Source: an uncultured Emergencia sp. (GTDB lineage Bacteria > Bacillota > Clostridia > Peptostreptococcales > Anaerovoracaceae). Taken from it: a stretch of DNA of 49,793 nt. The notes under the pieces were generated by a model. That model was not told the origin of the DNA, made no database searches, and saw only the letters and a program-made list of their open reading frames with translations. Positions 48,530-49,793 of the stretch are shown piece by piece. The first letter of the stretch is position 1; the number at the start of each line of letters is the position of its first letter. The DNA lies in contig CALLDR010000158.1 of assembly GCA_937997955.1 (NCBI GenBank), positions 1-49,793 on the forward strand, read 5' to 3'. The translations under genes were made by a program, and so were the position numbers.

Positions 48530-49195
48530 ATGAAGATCAACGCATATATCGACCACACCCTGCTGAAGCCAGAAGCCACAGAAGATCAGATCCGCCGGCT
48601 GTGCCGGGAAGCTGTCCAGTACCATTTCTGCGCCGTATGCGTCAACAGCTGCTACGCTCCTCTGGCCTCACAGCTTCTGGCAGGAACCGACGTTGCCCTG
48701 GCCTGCGTCGTCGGCTTTCCGCTGGGCGCCATGTCCACCCGGTCAAAGGCTTTTGAGGCGGAAGACGCCTGCCTGAACGGCGCCAGCGAAATCGACATGG
48801 TCATCAACGTCGGCAGGCTGAAGGACGGCGACGACGCCTATGTAGAAGCTGACATCCGCGCCGTGGCGGATGCGGCTGCCGGCTTCGGCGCGGCAGTCAA
48901 GGTCATTCTGGAGACCTGTCTGCTTACAGATGAGGAGATCAAAAGAGCCTGCCGGCTGGCGGAAGCCGCCGGAGCCCGCTTTGTCAAAACCTCTACCGGC
49001 TTTTCCACAGGCGGCGCTTCCACAGCTCACGTGGCTCTAATGCGCGCCTGCGTCGGCGATCGCCTGGGCGTCAAAGCCAGCGGCGGTATCCGGGACCTGG
49101 AAACCGCCATGGCCATGATCGAAGCCGGAGCCAGCCGGATCGGCGCCAGCGCGGGCGTGCAGATCGTAAAGGAAGCAGAGGAAAATTCCCGGTAG
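48530..49195 (+). CDS. deoC: Deoxyribose-phosphate aldolase
   Basis: The 221-residue class I aldolase cleaves 2-deoxyribose-5-phosphate to glyceraldehyde-3-phosphate and acetaldehyde in nucleoside catabolism. The Schiff-base lysine K153 is in FVKTSTGF, K182 is in VKASGGIRD, and D89 is in SEIDMVINVG. It starts at HTLLKPEAT, typical of the family. It is monocistronic here with no deoB or pdp neighbour. GAAGGAGGATTACT precedes the ATG. Confidence 0.97.
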   Translation: MKINAYIDHTLLKPEATEDQIRRLCREAVQYHFCAVCVNSCYAPLASQLLAGTDVALACVVGFPLGAMSTRSKAFEAEDACLNGASEIDMVINVGRLKDGDDAYVEADIRAVADAAAGFGAAVKVILETCLLTDEEIKRACRLAEAAGARFVKTSTGFSTGGASTAHVALMRACVGDRLGVKASGGIRDLETAMAMIEAGASRIGASAGVQIVKEAEENSR

Positions 49196-49314
49196 CCTGC
49201 GCGCCGTCACCGGGCCGTTCCATGACGCCCCGCGCCGCCTCCCATGTATTTTCAAAAAAACTTCAAAAAAAGTCTTTTCTTTTGGAAAAAATGTGTTACA
49301 ATATTATCTGGCGG

Positions 49315-49390
49315 CGGGGTATGGCGCAGTTGGTAGCGCGCTGTGTTCGGGACGCAGAGGCCGTCAGTTCGAGCCTGACTACTCCGACCA
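49315..49390 (+). tRNA. tRNA-Pro (CGG), CCA encoded
   Basis: CGGGGTA (49315-49321) begins the acceptor, followed by TG GCGCAGTTGGTAGCGC. The anticodon loop TTCGGGA has anticodon CGG between stems CTGTG/CGCAG, and the T arm has GTTCGAGCC. The acceptor ends TACTCCG, discriminator A and CCA (49388-49390). TACAAT at 49297-49302 is a probable -10. Confidence 0.95.
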
Positions 49391-49391
49391 G

Positions 49392-49436
49392 AAAAAACGC
49401 TGAAACCATAGAATTTAACAGGTTTCGGCGTTTTTT
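49392..49436 (+). terminator. Terminator of the tRNA-Pro transcript
   Basis: AAAAAACGCTGAAACC pairs with GGTTTCGGCGTTTTTT around the loop ATAGAATTTAACA, directly after the CCA. Confidence 0.92.
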
Positions 49437-49618
49437 ATTTTTTGCGTTCCGCAAGTATTTTATCCGTTTTATCTGTTTTCGATCTGTTTCGATCCACAAG
49501 CGTGCCGACATAAATCAGCACTAATCGGAGCTTTCCTTTTGCGGCTCGCAGCGCTTAAGAAAATCCTGTCAGTACACATTTCTCTATCGGCATGCAGACA
49601 TACCGGATCACGCATATA

Positions 49619-49740
49619 CTGACAAACGAAAGCAAAAATCTGTTTTTTGTCAGTTTTTTAGCATTCAAAGATCAAAAAAGGCGGAATCAAGGGTCATAAG
49701 TCTGACAGGACTGACAGATTCTTAAAATTTTGTCAGTCCT
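49619..49740. repeat. Structured interspersed repeat, copy B
   Basis: This sequence matches copy A at 3347-3537 in order and spacing. CTGACAAA...TTTTGTCAG is the first hairpin, then ATCAAAAAAGGCGGAATCAAGGG (copy A: GCCAAAAAAGCGCAATCAACGG). The second part is CTGACAGGACTGACAGATTC...TTTTGTCAGTCC with a perfect GGACTGACA/TGTCAGTCC stem. The rest of 49437-49618 and 49741-49793 shows no gene. Confidence 0.65.
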
Positions 49741-49793
49741 TGTTCTGATATACTAAAGTTGTAATAGGTTGTTCACTTTGATAAAATAGAGAG

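Overview
The window is a stretch of a Gram-positive, anaerobic-type Clostridia (Bacillota) chromosome, fairly GC-rich for the group. The evidence is the trigger factor-clpP-clpX-lon-ysxC order, AGGAGG-type ribosome sites, GlpP, PucR, DUF5688 and DUF1461 family genes, an outer-membrane-free Tad-like locus, and a Bacillota-type LexA operator. I cannot name the genus from the sequence alone. Nearly all the DNA is ordinary chromosome. The unusual material lies in small accessory operons and in repeat- or hairpin-rich intergenic regions.

Layout. 1-390: tRNA operon on the minus strand (Met, Val, Asp) interrupted by a large imperfect palindrome. 580-2170: SOS-controlled Y-family polymerase plus a small partner gene. 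2.3-7.0 kb: MBL hydrolase, sfsA, lgt-ychF and a PPOX flavoprotein. 7.0-11.4 kb: LysR regulator, a candidate free-standing structured RNA with its own promoter and terminator, two short tandem arrays, a FlK-like thioesterase, mscL and a YeiH-type exporter with a foldable leader. 11.4-14.6 kb: B3/B4 protein, Pit phosphate transporter with its DUF47 partner, and a DinJ/YoeB toxin-antitoxin pair. 14.6-19.9 kb: PucR regulator, aminotransferase, ornithine-cyclodeaminase-family enzyme, a DUF134-NifX fusion and DUF5688.

19.9-25.5 kb holds a compact minus-strand Tad/type IVb-pilus-like operon. It comprises a SAF/CpaB protein, a CpaE-like ATPase without the P-loop lysine, CpaF, TadB, a short TadC and four small membrane-anchored proteins that all begin MK(N/D)LI. 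I see no secretin and no prepilin peptidase. Its promoter region shares a 22-base block (19 identities) with the promoter of an Rpn-family nuclease gene at 31.7 kb. Both loci then carry two hairpins ahead of the gene, which suggests common control. 26-32.6 kb: EamA exporter, homoserine dehydrogenase, uridine kinase, beta-CASP RNase, GlpP and Rpn. 32.8-36.1 kb: a four-gene ECF sigma/anti-sigma operon ending in a large surface protein of unknown function.

36.3-49.4 kb is mostly housekeeping: PHP phosphatase, DJ-1, DUF1461 membrane protein, PduL, hpt, DUF1232, ysxC, lon, clpX, clpP, tig, CYTH, dapB, a small membrane protein, deoC and tRNA-Pro. A structured repeat at 3.35-3.54 kb recurs at 49.62-49.74 kb with a compensatory base-pair change. 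Many promoters here carry an extended -10 (TGG followed by TAnnnT).
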